From: Methanobacterium sp.
GTDB taxonomy: Archaea; Methanobacteriota; Methanobacteria; Methanobacteriales; Methanobacteriaceae
Direction: 5' to 3'
DNA: 64,000 nt
Assembly: GCA_016222945.1 (NCBI GenBank)
Contig: JACRPY010000006.1
Span: 62,001-126,000 of the forward strand
Positions within the stretch are counted from its first letter, which is position 1. Each line of letters starts with the position of its first letter. This document shows positions 18,730 through 28,098 of the stretch, piece after piece. The translations under genes were made by a program, and so were the position numbers. Under the pieces are notes generated by a model. That model searched no databases and was not told the origin of the DNA. It saw only the letters and a list, made by a program, of their open reading frames with translations.

Positions 18730-19596
18730 ATGTATACTGATGATATTTTTCTTTTTCATGATGAAGTGAAGGATGATTTAAAATTCTATGGCATATCAAG
18801 TGTCAGAATGAAAATCATGATAAGTTTAAATGATGGGCCTAAAAAAACTAAGCAATTAAGAAAATTGACCGGGATACAACCATCTACCATTATACATGGT
18901 ATTAATGAACTTGTAAAACAAAAAATAGTTTTAAAAGAGGAGGATACTTACTATCTATCGGAAATCGGAAGAATATTGGTGCCTAAATACATTGATATGA
19001 TTAAATCAATGGTTATACTGAAAAATAGCCAAAATTTATGGCTTAAACATGAGATAGATGCTATTCCTCATCACCTGTTAATGGAAATTGGTGATTTAAG
19101 TAATTCGCAGCTAATTGAATCTGATAACACAGATATTTTCAAAACCCATGGAAATTTTGTAAATATGGTATCTCAATCCGAAAATATAAGAGGAGTTTCT
19201 ACGGTTTTTCATCCAGATTTTGTAGGCGTATTTAGAAAAATAATAGATAAAAACAGTGAAATTAAAGTGGAACTTATATTAACGGATGAAGTATTAAAAA
19301 AAACCATTATGTCCATTCATAAAACGAATTTGAAAGATTTAATCAGGTGGGTTTCCAAAAAAAATCTGATTCTGTGGCGATTAAATGAAGATGCAAAAGT
19401 AGGATTTACAGTTACAGATAATTTTTTATCATTGGGTTTGTACAAAAAAAATGGAACATATGATTCTTTAAGGGATTTGATAAGTGAACATCCTGATGCT
19501 ATTGCATGGGGCAATAAGTTATTTGATTATTATCAAAAAAAGGCAGATAAAATCGAATTAAAAAGACTGGATAAACTGATATCTATTTTGATATAG
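18730..19596 (+). CDS. Winged-helix regulator with FilR1-type domain (copy 2)
   Basis: 288 residues with the same plan as the preceding gene: winged helix (SSVRMKIMISLNDGPKKTKQLRKLT, STIIHGINELVKQKIV), then the FilR1-like domain with GDLSNSQLIESDNTDIFK and DAKVGFTVTDNFLSLGLY. Corresponding segments in copy 1 are clearly homologous but diverged. An AGGTGAATC site precedes the ATG. Tandem arrangement suggests an old duplication. Target genes cannot be inferred. Confidence 0.82.
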   Translation: MYTDDIFLFHDEVKDDLKFYGISSVRMKIMISLNDGPKKTKQLRKLTGIQPSTIIHGINELVKQKIVLKEEDTYYLSEIGRILVPKYIDMIKSMVILKNSQNLWLKHEIDAIPHHLLMEIGDLSNSQLIESDNTDIFKTHGNFVNMVSQSENIRGVSTVFHPDFVGVFRKIIDKNSEIKVELILTDEVLKKTIMSIHKTNLKDLIRWVSKKNLILWRLNEDAKVGFTVTDNFLSLGLYKKNGTYDSLRDLISEHPDAIAWGNKLFDYYQKKADKIELKRLDKLISILI

Positions 19597-19642
19597 TTTT
19601 ATTTTTAATTAATGTTAAAAATAAGATTTTATTTATTAAAAA

Positions 19643-20350
19643 TCATTTTTTTCTATTTTCTAGTTTAGTTATAGCCTCTCTAAGTGCGTCTTCAAATCCT
19701 TGGGATTCTCCTTTGGAATTTTTTAAGGCAGCATTCAAATAGGGGAGTGCAGATTCGTCGCTTATATTGCCTAATGCATTTGCTGCATTTACCCGGACTA
19801 AATAACTTTCATCATTTAAAGATCCAACAAGGGACATGATGGCTCGATTGTCACCTAATTTGCCTAGAGAAATAGCAGTACATGCACGTAAGAGATAATC
19901 TTTATCTTTTAAAATTTCCATCAATGGTTCCACAGCTTGTTTATCTCCAATATCTGCAAGGGCCTCAACTATTTCACATTTAACATTAACACATCCGTCT
20001 TGCAGTGCTTTGATAATGGGTGCAACTGCTTTTTTATCTCCTATTAAACCAAGAGAAAGGGCAGCAATTTCTCGAACATGCCAATATTCATCTTTTAAAA
20101 GACGGATTAAGGGATCTACTGCATTTTTATCTCCAATTCTTCCAAGAGATAATGCAGCAGCTTTCCGAATAGGCCAATGATCATCATTTAGTAACTTAAT
20201 TAGTGGATCAACAGCTTTTGCATCTCCTAAATCACCAATAAAATAGGCTGCTATCTCACGAGTTTTATTATCTTCTGTATCGTTTAAATTTTTTATGAGA
20301 CCTTCAATGTCTTTATTGTTTCTCATTTTTTCTAGATCTTCATAAAGCAT
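19643..20350 (-). CDS. HEAT-repeat (PBS-lyase-like) protein
   Basis: 235 residues made of about seven 31-residue HEAT-like repeats, with recurring patterns such as AVDPLIKLLNDDHWPIRKAA, LSLGRIGDKNAVDPLI and LSLGLIGDKKAVAPII. These build a curved scaffold for protein binding; some relatives are phycobilisome lyases, which is not relevant here. I start at ATG 20350, seven bases after GGAG; an upstream in-frame ATG at 20371 lacks a site. Single gene, minus strand, between the second regulator and the small gene at 20572. Confidence 0.85.
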   Translation of the reverse strand: MLYEDLEKMRNNKDIEGLIKNLNDTEDNKTREIAAYFIGDLGDAKAVDPLIKLLNDDHWPIRKAAALSLGRIGDKNAVDPLIRLLKDEYWHVREIAALSLGLIGDKKAVAPIIKALQDGCVNVKCEIVEALADIGDKQAVEPLMEILKDKDYLLRACTAISLGKLGDNRAIMSLVGSLNDESYLVRVNAANALGNISDESALPYLNAALKNSKGESQGFEDALREAITKLENRKK

Positions 20351-20571
20351 TTGGTTGCTCCTTTTTAACATTTCTTATAAAATTTGCATTTATCTGTTTA
20401 ATATACAATTATGATTCAGGTTAATTAAAACTTTACAAAATATTGTATTAAAATTTAAGCAGGAAATTGAATGTTATTTAAATAAAAAAATTGTATTTCG
20501 CTTAATTTAAAAGTAAATTATTTATATATTCTAATAAAAAATGTAAATTAAAATTAAAGGAGAGGATTTGA

Positions 20572-20724
20572 TTGGATGTAGAAGAAATGGCTAAAAAAGC
20601 AAAACTAAAAGATTTGAAGGAAATTGCCAAAAAAAATGATATAAAACTTGGACGTTGTCCAACAAAGCTGGATATAGCTAAAAAGATTCCAAAAAAGGAA
20701 TTAGAGAAGTTGGTATCTGAATAA
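20572..20724 (+). CDS. Small basic protein, HeH/SAP-like
   Basis: 50 residues from TTG 20572, six bases after AAGGAGAGG; without that start an ATG at 20587 would give 45. The sequence (AKLKDLKEIAKKNDIKLG, then RCPTKLDIAKKIPKKELE) has the helix-extended loop-helix pattern of HeH/SAP/Rho-N modules, which bind nucleic acid, and is strongly basic. It is a lone short gene before the convergent glyS. The ribosome site and codon pattern make it convincing in spite of its size. Confidence 0.7.
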   Translation: MDVEEMAKKAKLKDLKEIAKKNDIKLGRCPTKLDIAKKIPKKELEKLVSE

Positions 20725-20753
20725 ATATAAAAAAATTTGAAAACTGAACTTTT

Positions 20754-22484
20754 TTATTTAATATCTTCAAATTCAACTCTATAATTCATTAGATCATCTA
20801 AAATAGTGCTAATATTGGAGATAGGTACTCTTTTTTGTTTTAAGTCATCTCTATTTCTTATTGTGACCTTTTTATCTTCTAATGATTCATGATCAACTGT
20901 TATTGCAAAAGGAACTCCTATTTCATCGGATCTTGCATATCTCCTCCCAATGGTACCGGAAGCATCGAATTCTGCTATTAATCCTTCTTTTCTTAGATTA
21001 TCTTTTATTTGAATAGCTATATTTCTCAGTTCTTCTTTATTTAAAAGTGGAAAAACATTTACTTCAACAGGAGCTATATCTTTTGGTAATTTGAAATATT
21101 CACGTTCGTTTTCTTTATCCTCTGTAAACGTGTGTAAAAGCACAGAGAAGATTATACGGTCAATACCGTATGAAGGCTCAATAACATGTGGAAATATCTT
21201 TTTTCCCCTCACAGTTTCTTCAACTTCTTCAAAACTCACGTGTTCTGGCAACAATTCAAACGATTTATCTTCAATCTGAAGTTTGAATGCACCTTCATTC
21301 TCAATAGTATCTTTAACAGTTTTTAGTTGAATATTTTCAAGTTCTTTAAGTATCTTTGGTGCATCTCCTTTAAATGAAGGTCCAAATTTGCCCATATTGG
21401 GTTTTAAAGCCAACTTTTTAATTTGTTTAGGCTCATCGTATTCAACAAAGACACTTAATTCTTCTTTACTATGTTTACTGTGGGATTTCAAGTCAAAATC
21501 AGTCCGGTCGGCTATTCCAATTATCTCAACCCAGCCGTATCTTTCAGTATAAACTTCAACATCCCAACAGTCAATAGCATAATGGGCCATTTCAGCTGGA
21601 AGATGCTGTCTAAATCTTATAACTTCATCAGGTATTCCAATTTCCTTTAAAAATTTACTTGCGATATATAATTGGTAAATAAGTATTTCACTGGAAACTA
21701 AGCCTTCTGCAAGTGCATCTAAAGCCGATATTTCGATTGAATCACCTTCAGCCATTTGAATTTCTGCAGGATAAAGTTTGAGCATTTTATCTTTAATTTC
21801 AGGGAACTTTGCATGTGTTTTATCCTTTGGATCAACAAAAATCTCTGCTTCAGCTTGTGTAAACTCACGGAGCCTTATAACGCCCTGTCTTGGTGAAATT
21901 TCATTTCTGTAGGCTTTTCCTATTTGAACAACACCAAATGGTAATTTACCTCTAAAGAAACGTAAAAGTCTTTTAAATTGAATGAAAATTCCTTGAGCTG
22001 TTTCAGGACGCATATAACCTGTTTTTTTACCTTTAGCGCCGATTAATGTCTGAAACATTAAGTTATAATTCCATACATGACTTAAATGGCCGCCACATTT
22101 AGGACAAGCTATTTTTTCATTGGAAATAATTTCAGTAAGCTTTTCATTGCTTAAACTTTCTACATCACGGTTAATCACTTCTTCAATTATGTGATCTGCT
22201 CTGTAAACTTCCAAACAATCTTTACATTCAGTCATAGGGTCTGTAAAATGGTCAACATGTCCTGATGCTTTAAGAGCCTCTTCAGGCATTACTGTTGGTG
22301 ATTCTATTTCATAGAAACCTTCCCCTACAATATAATATTTTCTCCATTTCTGGATAATTGAATTTTTTAGTATGGCACCAAGGGGGCCGTAATCATAAAA
22401 TCCTGCAACACCTGCGTAGATTTCAAATGAAGACCAGAGGAAACCTCTTTTTTTTGCAACATTCATTACCTTGTCATGTTTCAT
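20754..22484 (-). CDS. glyS: Glycyl-tRNA synthetase, archaeal/eukaryal type
   Basis: 576 residues, full length for the alpha2-type class II enzyme. Motif 2 is in AYRNEISPRQGVIRLREFTQAEAEIF and motif 3 near EPSYGIDRI. Zinc-type cysteines appear in ECKDC and CPKCGGH. The C-terminal anticodon domain starts near APVEVNVFPLLNK. It charges tRNA-Gly. The ribosome site before ATG 22484 is weak (GAGTTGAT). Confidence 0.95.
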   Translation of the reverse strand: MKHDKVMNVAKKRGFLWSSFEIYAGVAGFYDYGPLGAILKNSIIQKWRKYYIVGEGFYEIESPTVMPEEALKASGHVDHFTDPMTECKDCLEVYRADHIIEEVINRDVESLSNEKLTEIISNEKIACPKCGGHLSHVWNYNLMFQTLIGAKGKKTGYMRPETAQGIFIQFKRLLRFFRGKLPFGVVQIGKAYRNEISPRQGVIRLREFTQAEAEIFVDPKDKTHAKFPEIKDKMLKLYPAEIQMAEGDSIEISALDALAEGLVSSEILIYQLYIASKFLKEIGIPDEVIRFRQHLPAEMAHYAIDCWDVEVYTERYGWVEIIGIADRTDFDLKSHSKHSKEELSVFVEYDEPKQIKKLALKPNMGKFGPSFKGDAPKILKELENIQLKTVKDTIENEGAFKLQIEDKSFELLPEHVSFEEVEETVRGKKIFPHVIEPSYGIDRIIFSVLLHTFTEDKENEREYFKLPKDIAPVEVNVFPLLNKEELRNIAIQIKDNLRKEGLIAEFDASGTIGRRYARSDEIGVPFAITVDHESLEDKKVTIRNRDDLKQKRVPISNISTILDDLMNYRVEFEDIK

Positions 22485-22595
22485 AATATCAACTCTATTA
22501 TTATTTACTTAAATTTATGAATTAGATTAAATATTAAAACTAAAGGCCATAAACGCCTTAATTAATTAGATAATTGTATTTAAAGATATTTTAAA

Positions 22596-23216
22596 TTATA
22601 ATTTCCCGTCAGCTTTTTTTATTTTTATTTTTTTAAGCAAGTCCTGATCATGCTTGATTCTGCTTGATTCCGGACGGTCCTGTCCCATATATTTGCTGTC
22701 TCGCTCAGGATGTCCATATGGTTTTTCTGAGGGGGATGTCATGGTTTCAAAAACGATTTGACACACTCTTTGGCCAGTGTACAGTGCAACGGGCATTTTC
22801 CCAATGTTTGAAATTTCAAGGGTTATTTTTCCGCAGAATCCCGGATCTATGTAACCTGCTGTAACGTGCATGGTCACTCCAAGCCTTCCCATGGATGATC
22901 GCCCTTCAACCCTTGCAACAAGGTTATCAGGTAATTTCACGGTTTCATAAGTGGTAGCAAGGGCAAATTCACCTGGATGAATTATAAAAGGTTCTCCATC
23001 ATTAATATAAAAGGATTGCATGTAAGAATCTAAATCTGATTCATCCATTGGATCTATGCATGGTTTTTTAATTATTCTAAAACCTTTAAATTCATTTCCT
23101 ATTCGTAAATCAACTGATGATGGTTGTATCTGTATATCTGGATCATCAAGGGGATCAATACTGATTTTTCCTGAATCAAGATACTCTTTGATATGTTTAT
23201 CGCTTAAAATAGCCAT
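22596..23216 (-). CDS. dcd: dCTP deaminase, probably dUMP-forming
   Basis: 206 residues when begun at ATG 23216 (MAILSDKHIKEYL), the normal N-terminus of the family; an upstream in-frame start at 23246 would add ten basic residues. Signature segments are QPSSVDLRIG, EGRSSMGRLGV, GYIDPGFCGKITLE and GQRVCQIVFE. Methanogen relatives make dUMP directly from dCTP, combining deaminase and dUTPase steps; that is inference by family. 42 bases after the DUF1512 gene. Confidence 0.9.
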   Translation of the reverse strand: MAILSDKHIKEYLDSGKISIDPLDDPDIQIQPSSVDLRIGNEFKGFRIIKKPCIDPMDESDLDSYMQSFYINDGEPFIIHPGEFALATTYETVKLPDNLVARVEGRSSMGRLGVTMHVTAGYIDPGFCGKITLEISNIGKMPVALYTGQRVCQIVFETMTSPSEKPYGHPERDSKYMGQDRPESSRIKHDQDLLKKIKIKKADGKL

Positions 23217-23258
23217 TTTATGCCTTCTTTTTCTTTTTTTCTTCACTCAAAAATCTTT

Positions 23259-24410
23259 TTATTTTCGGCGCCCCGAAACTTTAGTTTCGTGGGCTTTTTT
23301 AACTTCTATTTGTGAGATATCTTCAATAATATTGGGAATTCCGCAGCTGTTTCCAACTCCAACTACAAGAATATTAATGTCATCTTTTGAATTTAAAATT
23401 GATCTTTTTACCACTCGTAGTGCTTCTTTAGAGGCATCTGCTATTTTCTGGTTCATGTTACTTATAGCTTCTTCAGGGCTCATTTTCACAATAACTGCGT
23501 CAATATCAAGGTCTTTTTTAACAATTTCTTCTTCAATTGTCCATTTATCCACACCCAATCCTCCAATTACGACCCCAATACCTTGCGCTACTTTCCCTGT
23601 TTCCTCACCTTCAAGTTTAACTGCAGCGTCAACTGTTATAATTTTGTTTATATTTTCAGTTTCAATAAGGGATTTTACAACTTTCCCTACCTTTCCCATA
23701 CGGGCTCCAGGACCTTTAGCGCGAGCTATAACTAATTTACGTTCATTCATTAACTTTTTAGCAATGAACATATCTTCCATTTCAGTTATTTCTTCGTTTT
23801 TATAATCTTTCATCAGCATGCCGGCTACAAGTGGGCCTAATCCGTCCCCAATAGGTTTGCCCTCAGAAAATGATTTTGCACCTTCAAATTGGGCCTTAAC
23901 AATCCTCATTATAAGTGGAAGACTCATTTGAAGCATCAATAATATCTGTAAATTTCCAGTTTTCCTTGAAAGTTCCAGATTATGCCTTACTTGTTTTGCA
24001 ACAGCATTAATTCCAAGCGTGGCTTTTAAAGTCATTACAATATTTGATTTAGTTTCTGCATCGGCTAAAGGAGCTATTATACTTACCATTTGTTTAAATC
24101 TGTCTTCACTTAAGTCTAAAATCTTTTCAAACTTCTTCACAATACCATTAGGATCGAGATCTACTGGTGGAACTACAAAAAACTCCATAAAGTCTTCAAT
24201 AGCTTCTGATTGGTCAAGAACAGGTTTTCCTTTTTCTTTAGACATTTTTATGAGTATTTGTTTTGATTTTTCAACCATATCCTCTAATTCCAGTGTCGTT
24301 TTAGTAACACCAGATATCATTCTTACTCTTAAAATCCATGGGAGCAGGAAAATGAGTAAAATAAACACCAATATTCCAATTAAATCAAATGGACTTAAAC
24401 CAAATAGCAT
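23259..24410 (-). CDS. DUF1512 membrane-anchored protein
   Basis: 383 residues. One N-terminal membrane segment (LIGILVFILLIFLLPWIL) precedes a soluble helical part and a C-terminal alpha/beta domain with VIARAKGPGARMGKVGKVV and IGVVIGGLGVDKW. This matches the archaeal DUF1512 family, whose function is unknown. A GGAGG site precedes the ATG. Its neighbours are a SpoU-type methyltransferase upstream (34 bases) and dcd downstream, a housekeeping context. Confidence 0.8.
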   Translation of the reverse strand: MLFGLSPFDLIGILVFILLIFLLPWILRVRMISGVTKTTLELEDMVEKSKQILIKMSKEKGKPVLDQSEAIEDFMEFFVVPPVDLDPNGIVKKFEKILDLSEDRFKQMVSIIAPLADAETKSNIVMTLKATLGINAVAKQVRHNLELSRKTGNLQILLMLQMSLPLIMRIVKAQFEGAKSFSEGKPIGDGLGPLVAGMLMKDYKNEEITEMEDMFIAKKLMNERKLVIARAKGPGARMGKVGKVVKSLIETENINKIITVDAAVKLEGEETGKVAQGIGVVIGGLGVDKWTIEEEIVKKDLDIDAVIVKMSPEEAISNMNQKIADASKEALRVVKRSILNSKDDINILVVGVGNSCGIPNIIEDISQIEVKKAHETKVSGRRK

Positions 24411-24443
24411 TTTGCTCCTCCAGTAAATAAATAAATGTTTTAA

Positions 24444-25145
24444 TTATTTTTTCTTTAAATTTATTCTTATTTTTCGTATGGTGCCAATTAAAGTATGTGC
24501 TTCTCTTCCAGCAATAAAAGCTCTTCCAATTATTCTTCTAAAGACTGTAGACGATGTTTTTTGTTTATGTTCAGGATAACCGGTGCATTTAATTAATTTA
24601 TCCATTTCATGAATTAAAAGTTCTTTTTCAGATTTTGATGCCTCTTCCAATTCTTCTCGAGGATATTCCTTTTCTTTTTTGAATAATTCGTATAATATGA
24701 TTGCTGCAGCATGTGATACGTTTAATACGGGATAAGAGTCATCTGTGGGGATGGTTACAACGATATCGCAGAGTGCAACTTCTTCATTAGAAAGTCCGTT
24801 GCCTTCTCTTCCAAATACTATGGCAATATTTCCAGTTATATTTAATGATTCTGCAAGCTGCGCTGGCGTAATGGCAATTCTTGAAACATTGTAACTTCCG
24901 CCAGCCATTCGTGTGGTGCCCACTGTAAAATCGATATTTTCGTTTTCAATGAATTTTCCAAGTGATTCATATGATTTATGATTCCATATCACTTCTTTTG
25001 CATGCATTGCCTGATAATAAGCTTTATTTTCTAATTCACATGGATTAATTAGCACTAAATCTTTAAATCCAAAGTTTTTCATAGTTCTTGCTAGAAATCC
25101 AATATTCCCGGGCGATTCTGGTTCCACAAAAACTATATAAATCAT
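24444..25145 (-). CDS. SpoU/TrmJ-type RNA 2'-O-methyltransferase
   Basis: 233 residues with the three SPOUT motifs: SPGNIGFLARTMKNFG, VFGREGNGLSNEE and PVLNVSHAAAIILYE. It methylates ribose 2'-OH in tRNA or rRNA using S-adenosylmethionine. The C-terminal extension after residue 155 is helical, as in TrmJ, which modifies position 32 of tRNA; the exact target here is inferred. It sits 41 bases after tfrB. Confidence 0.85.
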   Translation of the reverse strand: MIYIVFVEPESPGNIGFLARTMKNFGFKDLVLINPCELENKAYYQAMHAKEVIWNHKSYESLGKFIENENIDFTVGTTRMAGGSYNVSRIAITPAQLAESLNITGNIAIVFGREGNGLSNEEVALCDIVVTIPTDDSYPVLNVSHAAAIILYELFKKEKEYPREELEEASKSEKELLIHEMDKLIKCTGYPEHKQKTSSTVFRRIIGRAFIAGREAHTLIGTIRKIRINLKKK

Positions 25146-25185
25146 TTTTTTTTACACCGCATAATCTTTAATTAAAAATAGGAAC

Positions 25186-26676
25186 TTATTTCTCATAAGC
25201 CCTCTCAAGAAGCTGTAATATGTTTAATACAGGAATTTCAACACCCTCTTCTTTTAAAGACGCCTGAATATTGTTTTGACAGAATGGACAGATAGTTATT
25301 ACTGCATCAACATCTAATTCTTTTATCATTTGGGCTTTACTTTTACCTAAAGCAGCAGCTATTTCAGGTTTACCTGAGCGAACTCCGCCACCAGCCCCGC
25401 AACATTGATTTGGATTTTTCATTTCCACAAATTCAAGTCCTTTGATTTTTTTTAATAGCTCACGTGGCTCTTTAGTAATTCCCTGACCTCTATTAAGATG
25501 GCAAGGGTCATGATAAGTTACCCTCATATTTAAAGGCTTCATATCCTCAGTATTTAAGTTATCAACTAAAAATTCACTTATATCTACTACATTTAGCTTA
25601 ACACCATATCGGGGATAATCATTCTTTAATGTAGCCCCGCAACCAGCACATACAGTGATTATTGTATCATAACCTTCAAATACTTCCTTATTTTTTGATA
25701 CAAGCTCCTCGACAAGGTCAGTTTGTCCAGTTCTAATTAAAGGAGAGCCGCAACAAACCTGATCTTCAGGTACAATAACATCTATGTCATTGTCTTCTAA
25801 AACCTTAAGAAGGGCAAATCCAATTTCAGAATGTCTGTAATCAACAAGACACCCTGTAAAGAATGCTATATTTGGATTTAATTTCTTATTTTTAGTTGAA
25901 ACTGCTTTAATAAATCCTTCACCTAATGGTTCAACTGATCGTCCTGTTTTTGATATTAATTCCTTTACTTCTTTGTGTGGAGGAAGAGGTCCAACTCCTT
26001 CATTGCATGCAATTTCTCTTAACTTTTCAATTGCCCCTCCAACAGTGCTTATTTCCTTTGGACAGACTTCCCTACATTTCCCACAGGTTGTACAGCAATA
26101 AAGTCCTTGATCAAACCCAATTTTGGCGCGATCAGATTTATCTCTTGGATCAAGGGCGAATTTTGATAAATAACGCATAAAATAAGGGCCGGCATATTCT
26201 TCTGTTTCTTTTATAACGGGACATGCGGAAATACATGAAAAACATTCTATACAACTTCTTAGTTTCTTTGAATCCGCATATTCATCTGGTTTTAAAACCA
26301 TAAGGCATGATGCACTGTCTTGGGTTATTTCATCTGCATTTAAGGAGAGTTTCATATCTTTAATTTTATTTTCAATTTCGCTTCTATTAACCACAAGGTC
26401 TTTAATGATATCAAAGTCAAGTGGCTCAATAACAGATTTATCTTCAATTTCAGCCTTACATGCAAGCACTACTTCGCCGTTCACCTTTAAAGCACATGAT
26501 CCGCACTGTCCTGCCCTACATGAACATCTATAAGCTATATTTGCATTATATTGTTCATTAATATAGTTTAATGCATCTAGAACCTTCATTTTCTCTGTTT
26601 TCTGAACATTATATGTTTCATAATGAGCGTTTTCATCTTTTAGAGGATCAAATCTTAAAACTTTAACTTCTATCAT
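25186..26676 (-). CDS. tfrB: Thiol:fumarate reductase, iron-sulfur/CCG subunit
   Basis: 496 residues from ATG 26676, which has GGAG six bases before; two earlier in-frame ATGs have none. Domains in order: 2Fe-2S ferredoxin (CSCRAGQCGSC, then VLAC), two 4Fe-4S motifs (CIECFSCISACP and CCTTCGKCREVCP), and two HdrB-type CCG modules (VCCGSPLIRTG, CCGAGGGVRSG). This is the TfrB architecture: the subunit oxidises coenzymes M and B to the heterodisulfide while TfrA reduces fumarate, serving the reductive TCA branch. tfrA is not adjacent. Confidence 0.93.
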   Translation of the reverse strand: MIEVKVLRFDPLKDENAHYETYNVQKTEKMKVLDALNYINEQYNANIAYRCSCRAGQCGSCALKVNGEVVLACKAEIEDKSVIEPLDFDIIKDLVVNRSEIENKIKDMKLSLNADEITQDSASCLMVLKPDEYADSKKLRSCIECFSCISACPVIKETEEYAGPYFMRYLSKFALDPRDKSDRAKIGFDQGLYCCTTCGKCREVCPKEISTVGGAIEKLREIACNEGVGPLPPHKEVKELISKTGRSVEPLGEGFIKAVSTKNKKLNPNIAFFTGCLVDYRHSEIGFALLKVLEDNDIDVIVPEDQVCCGSPLIRTGQTDLVEELVSKNKEVFEGYDTIITVCAGCGATLKNDYPRYGVKLNVVDISEFLVDNLNTEDMKPLNMRVTYHDPCHLNRGQGITKEPRELLKKIKGLEFVEMKNPNQCCGAGGGVRSGKPEIAAALGKSKAQMIKELDVDAVITICPFCQNNIQASLKEEGVEIPVLNILQLLERAYEK

Positions 26677-26996
26677 TTCTATCTCCATATTTTTGGTTAA
26701 AAACATGCTAAAATAATTTTAAATTCATATAACTGGATTAAATCCAATATTAATGAAAGTATAGTCTATTTTATAGTAAATATCAGTTTATAATATCTTA
26801 TATTTATAATTGATTTTAGAATATCAAAATAAAATTATAATCCTAATTTAAAATTTAAGAGCAATATTAAGAATTATCATTAAAAATTAAACATAAATAT
26901 TGTATATTAAAAAGAAGGGGGAGGTATATAACGATAAAATTTTAAGAAATCATTAAAATTATTATAATTTAAAGTTATAGTTACCGATAAATGTTA
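26677..26996. other. AT-rich intergenic stretch, no gene seen
   Basis: About 320 very AT-rich bases between tfrB and the GIY-YIG-like gene. I find no convincing ORF or RNA gene. A GAAGGGGGAGGT at 26914-26925 (plus strand) looks like a strong ribosome site but no reading frame follows it. The region probably holds the tfrB promoter. Confidence 0.5.
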
Positions 26997-27287
26997 TTAA
27001 TTGAGTTTCGGTGTTTCTCCATGCTTTTCTTTGTATTCTTTTAAGAGTATATTCTGTCTTTGTTTTGAACTCCTCTTACTGTCGTTTTCACGGTATCTAA
27101 AGTATGTAATTTCTTCAGATGCGTCTGATTCGTCTAAAAGATGTGTTAAAATGTTATGTTTCAATTTTCCTTCACCGATATAGATGACTTCTTTTTTATT
27201 ATCTGCAAACTGAAAGACACCGTATGTATTTGGCAGTTCATTTATATTTTCTTCATTGAAATCAATCCAACGTTTTGATACTGGCAT
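26997..27287 (-). CDS. GIY-YIG-like small protein
   Basis: 96 residues. NTYGVFQFADNKKEVIYIGEG reproduces the GIY and YIG strands of the GIY-YIG nuclease fold. The helix after it reads KLKHNILTHLL and lacks the arginine that is catalytic in active members; a possible metal-binding Glu lies in LLKEYKEKHG. It may be a non-catalytic nucleic-acid-binding version. Good GGAGGT site. Apparently a single gene. Confidence 0.62.
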   Translation of the reverse strand: MPVSKRWIDFNEENINELPNTYGVFQFADNKKEVIYIGEGKLKHNILTHLLDESDASEEITYFRYRENDSKRSSKQRQNILLKEYKEKHGETPKLN

Positions 27288-27368
27288 TCTCTTACCTCCA
27301 ATTGTATAATATCCTATTTTTCAATATTTTGTATTTGGTGTATATAAGCACTTAGGTTTTGACTAAGT

Positions 27369-27941
27369 TCAACTGGTTTTAATTATTTTTTCTTTGATTG
27401 CAAACCAGTAAATTGAAAGTTCTTTTTCAATTTCAGTATAATTTGGAAATTTAGCCGATATTATGCTCCAAAATTTTTTACTATGGTTTAATTCAACAAT
27501 ATGAGCTATTTCATGGAAAACAAGGTATTCAATTAAATTTTCAGGTAAATATATCAAATATTTATTTATTGAAATGTTTTTTCGGGAGCTGCAACTTCCC
27601 CATCTTGATTTCATCTTCCTCAAATAAACACGATTCACACTTACATTAAGTTCAAAAGAAAATTCCCTAACATATTTCTGGATTAAATCGTTGAATTCAT
27701 CTTCGCTACGACTAAAATTTAGTTCCTTTAAATTAGCCTCTTTTTTGGATGCATTAATGGCCGTAAATTTTTTATAAATCCAGTTTTTATGTTTATCAAT
27801 GATTTTTTCATGATTTAGGCCGCTATTTGGTGCAATAAGAACTAAATTTTCATCTTTAATCTCTAATCGCCAGTATTTAACATTACGTGGGATTACTTCA
27901 TATTTTACAGTTAGTTCATGAATTTTAACACTTTTTTGCAT
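27369..27941 (-). CDS. YgjP/DUF45-type metallopeptidase
   Basis: 190 residues. The zinc motif HEIAH with the third ligand in LNHSKKFW, and the preceding KMKSRWGSCSS, are the signature of the DUF45 (YgjP, WrpA-like) zinc peptidase family. The N-terminal 80 residues form the usual beta part. The physiological substrate of this family is unknown; some are coupled to restriction genes, but none is nearby. The start has GGGAAG in front. Confidence 0.85.
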   Translation of the reverse strand: MQKSVKIHELTVKYEVIPRNVKYWRLEIKDENLVLIAPNSGLNHEKIIDKHKNWIYKKFTAINASKKEANLKELNFSRSEDEFNDLIQKYVREFSFELNVSVNRVYLRKMKSRWGSCSSRKNISINKYLIYLPENLIEYLVFHEIAHIVELNHSKKFWSIISAKFPNYTEIEKELSIYWFAIKEKIIKTS

Positions 27942-28098
27942 TATTCTTCCCTTTTTCCTTATTAAAACATGCTATGGACATACTCATACATAAAACTTAA
28001 TTTAATATAATGATGATAATTAAATTAATCTAAATTCTATTTATCACTATGAAAAATAAATCAATTAAAATTATGCTCAATGATTATAAGGAGATATT

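Noticed and set aside
23273..23288. Inverted repeat CGAAAC-TTTA-GTTTCG as a possible terminator
   Set aside because: It lies inside the last codons of the DUF1512 gene with no suitable T-run after it.
26914..26925. Strong ribosome-site-like GAAGGGGGAGGT
   Set aside because: No start codon with an open frame follows within range on the plus strand; taken as chance or a relic.
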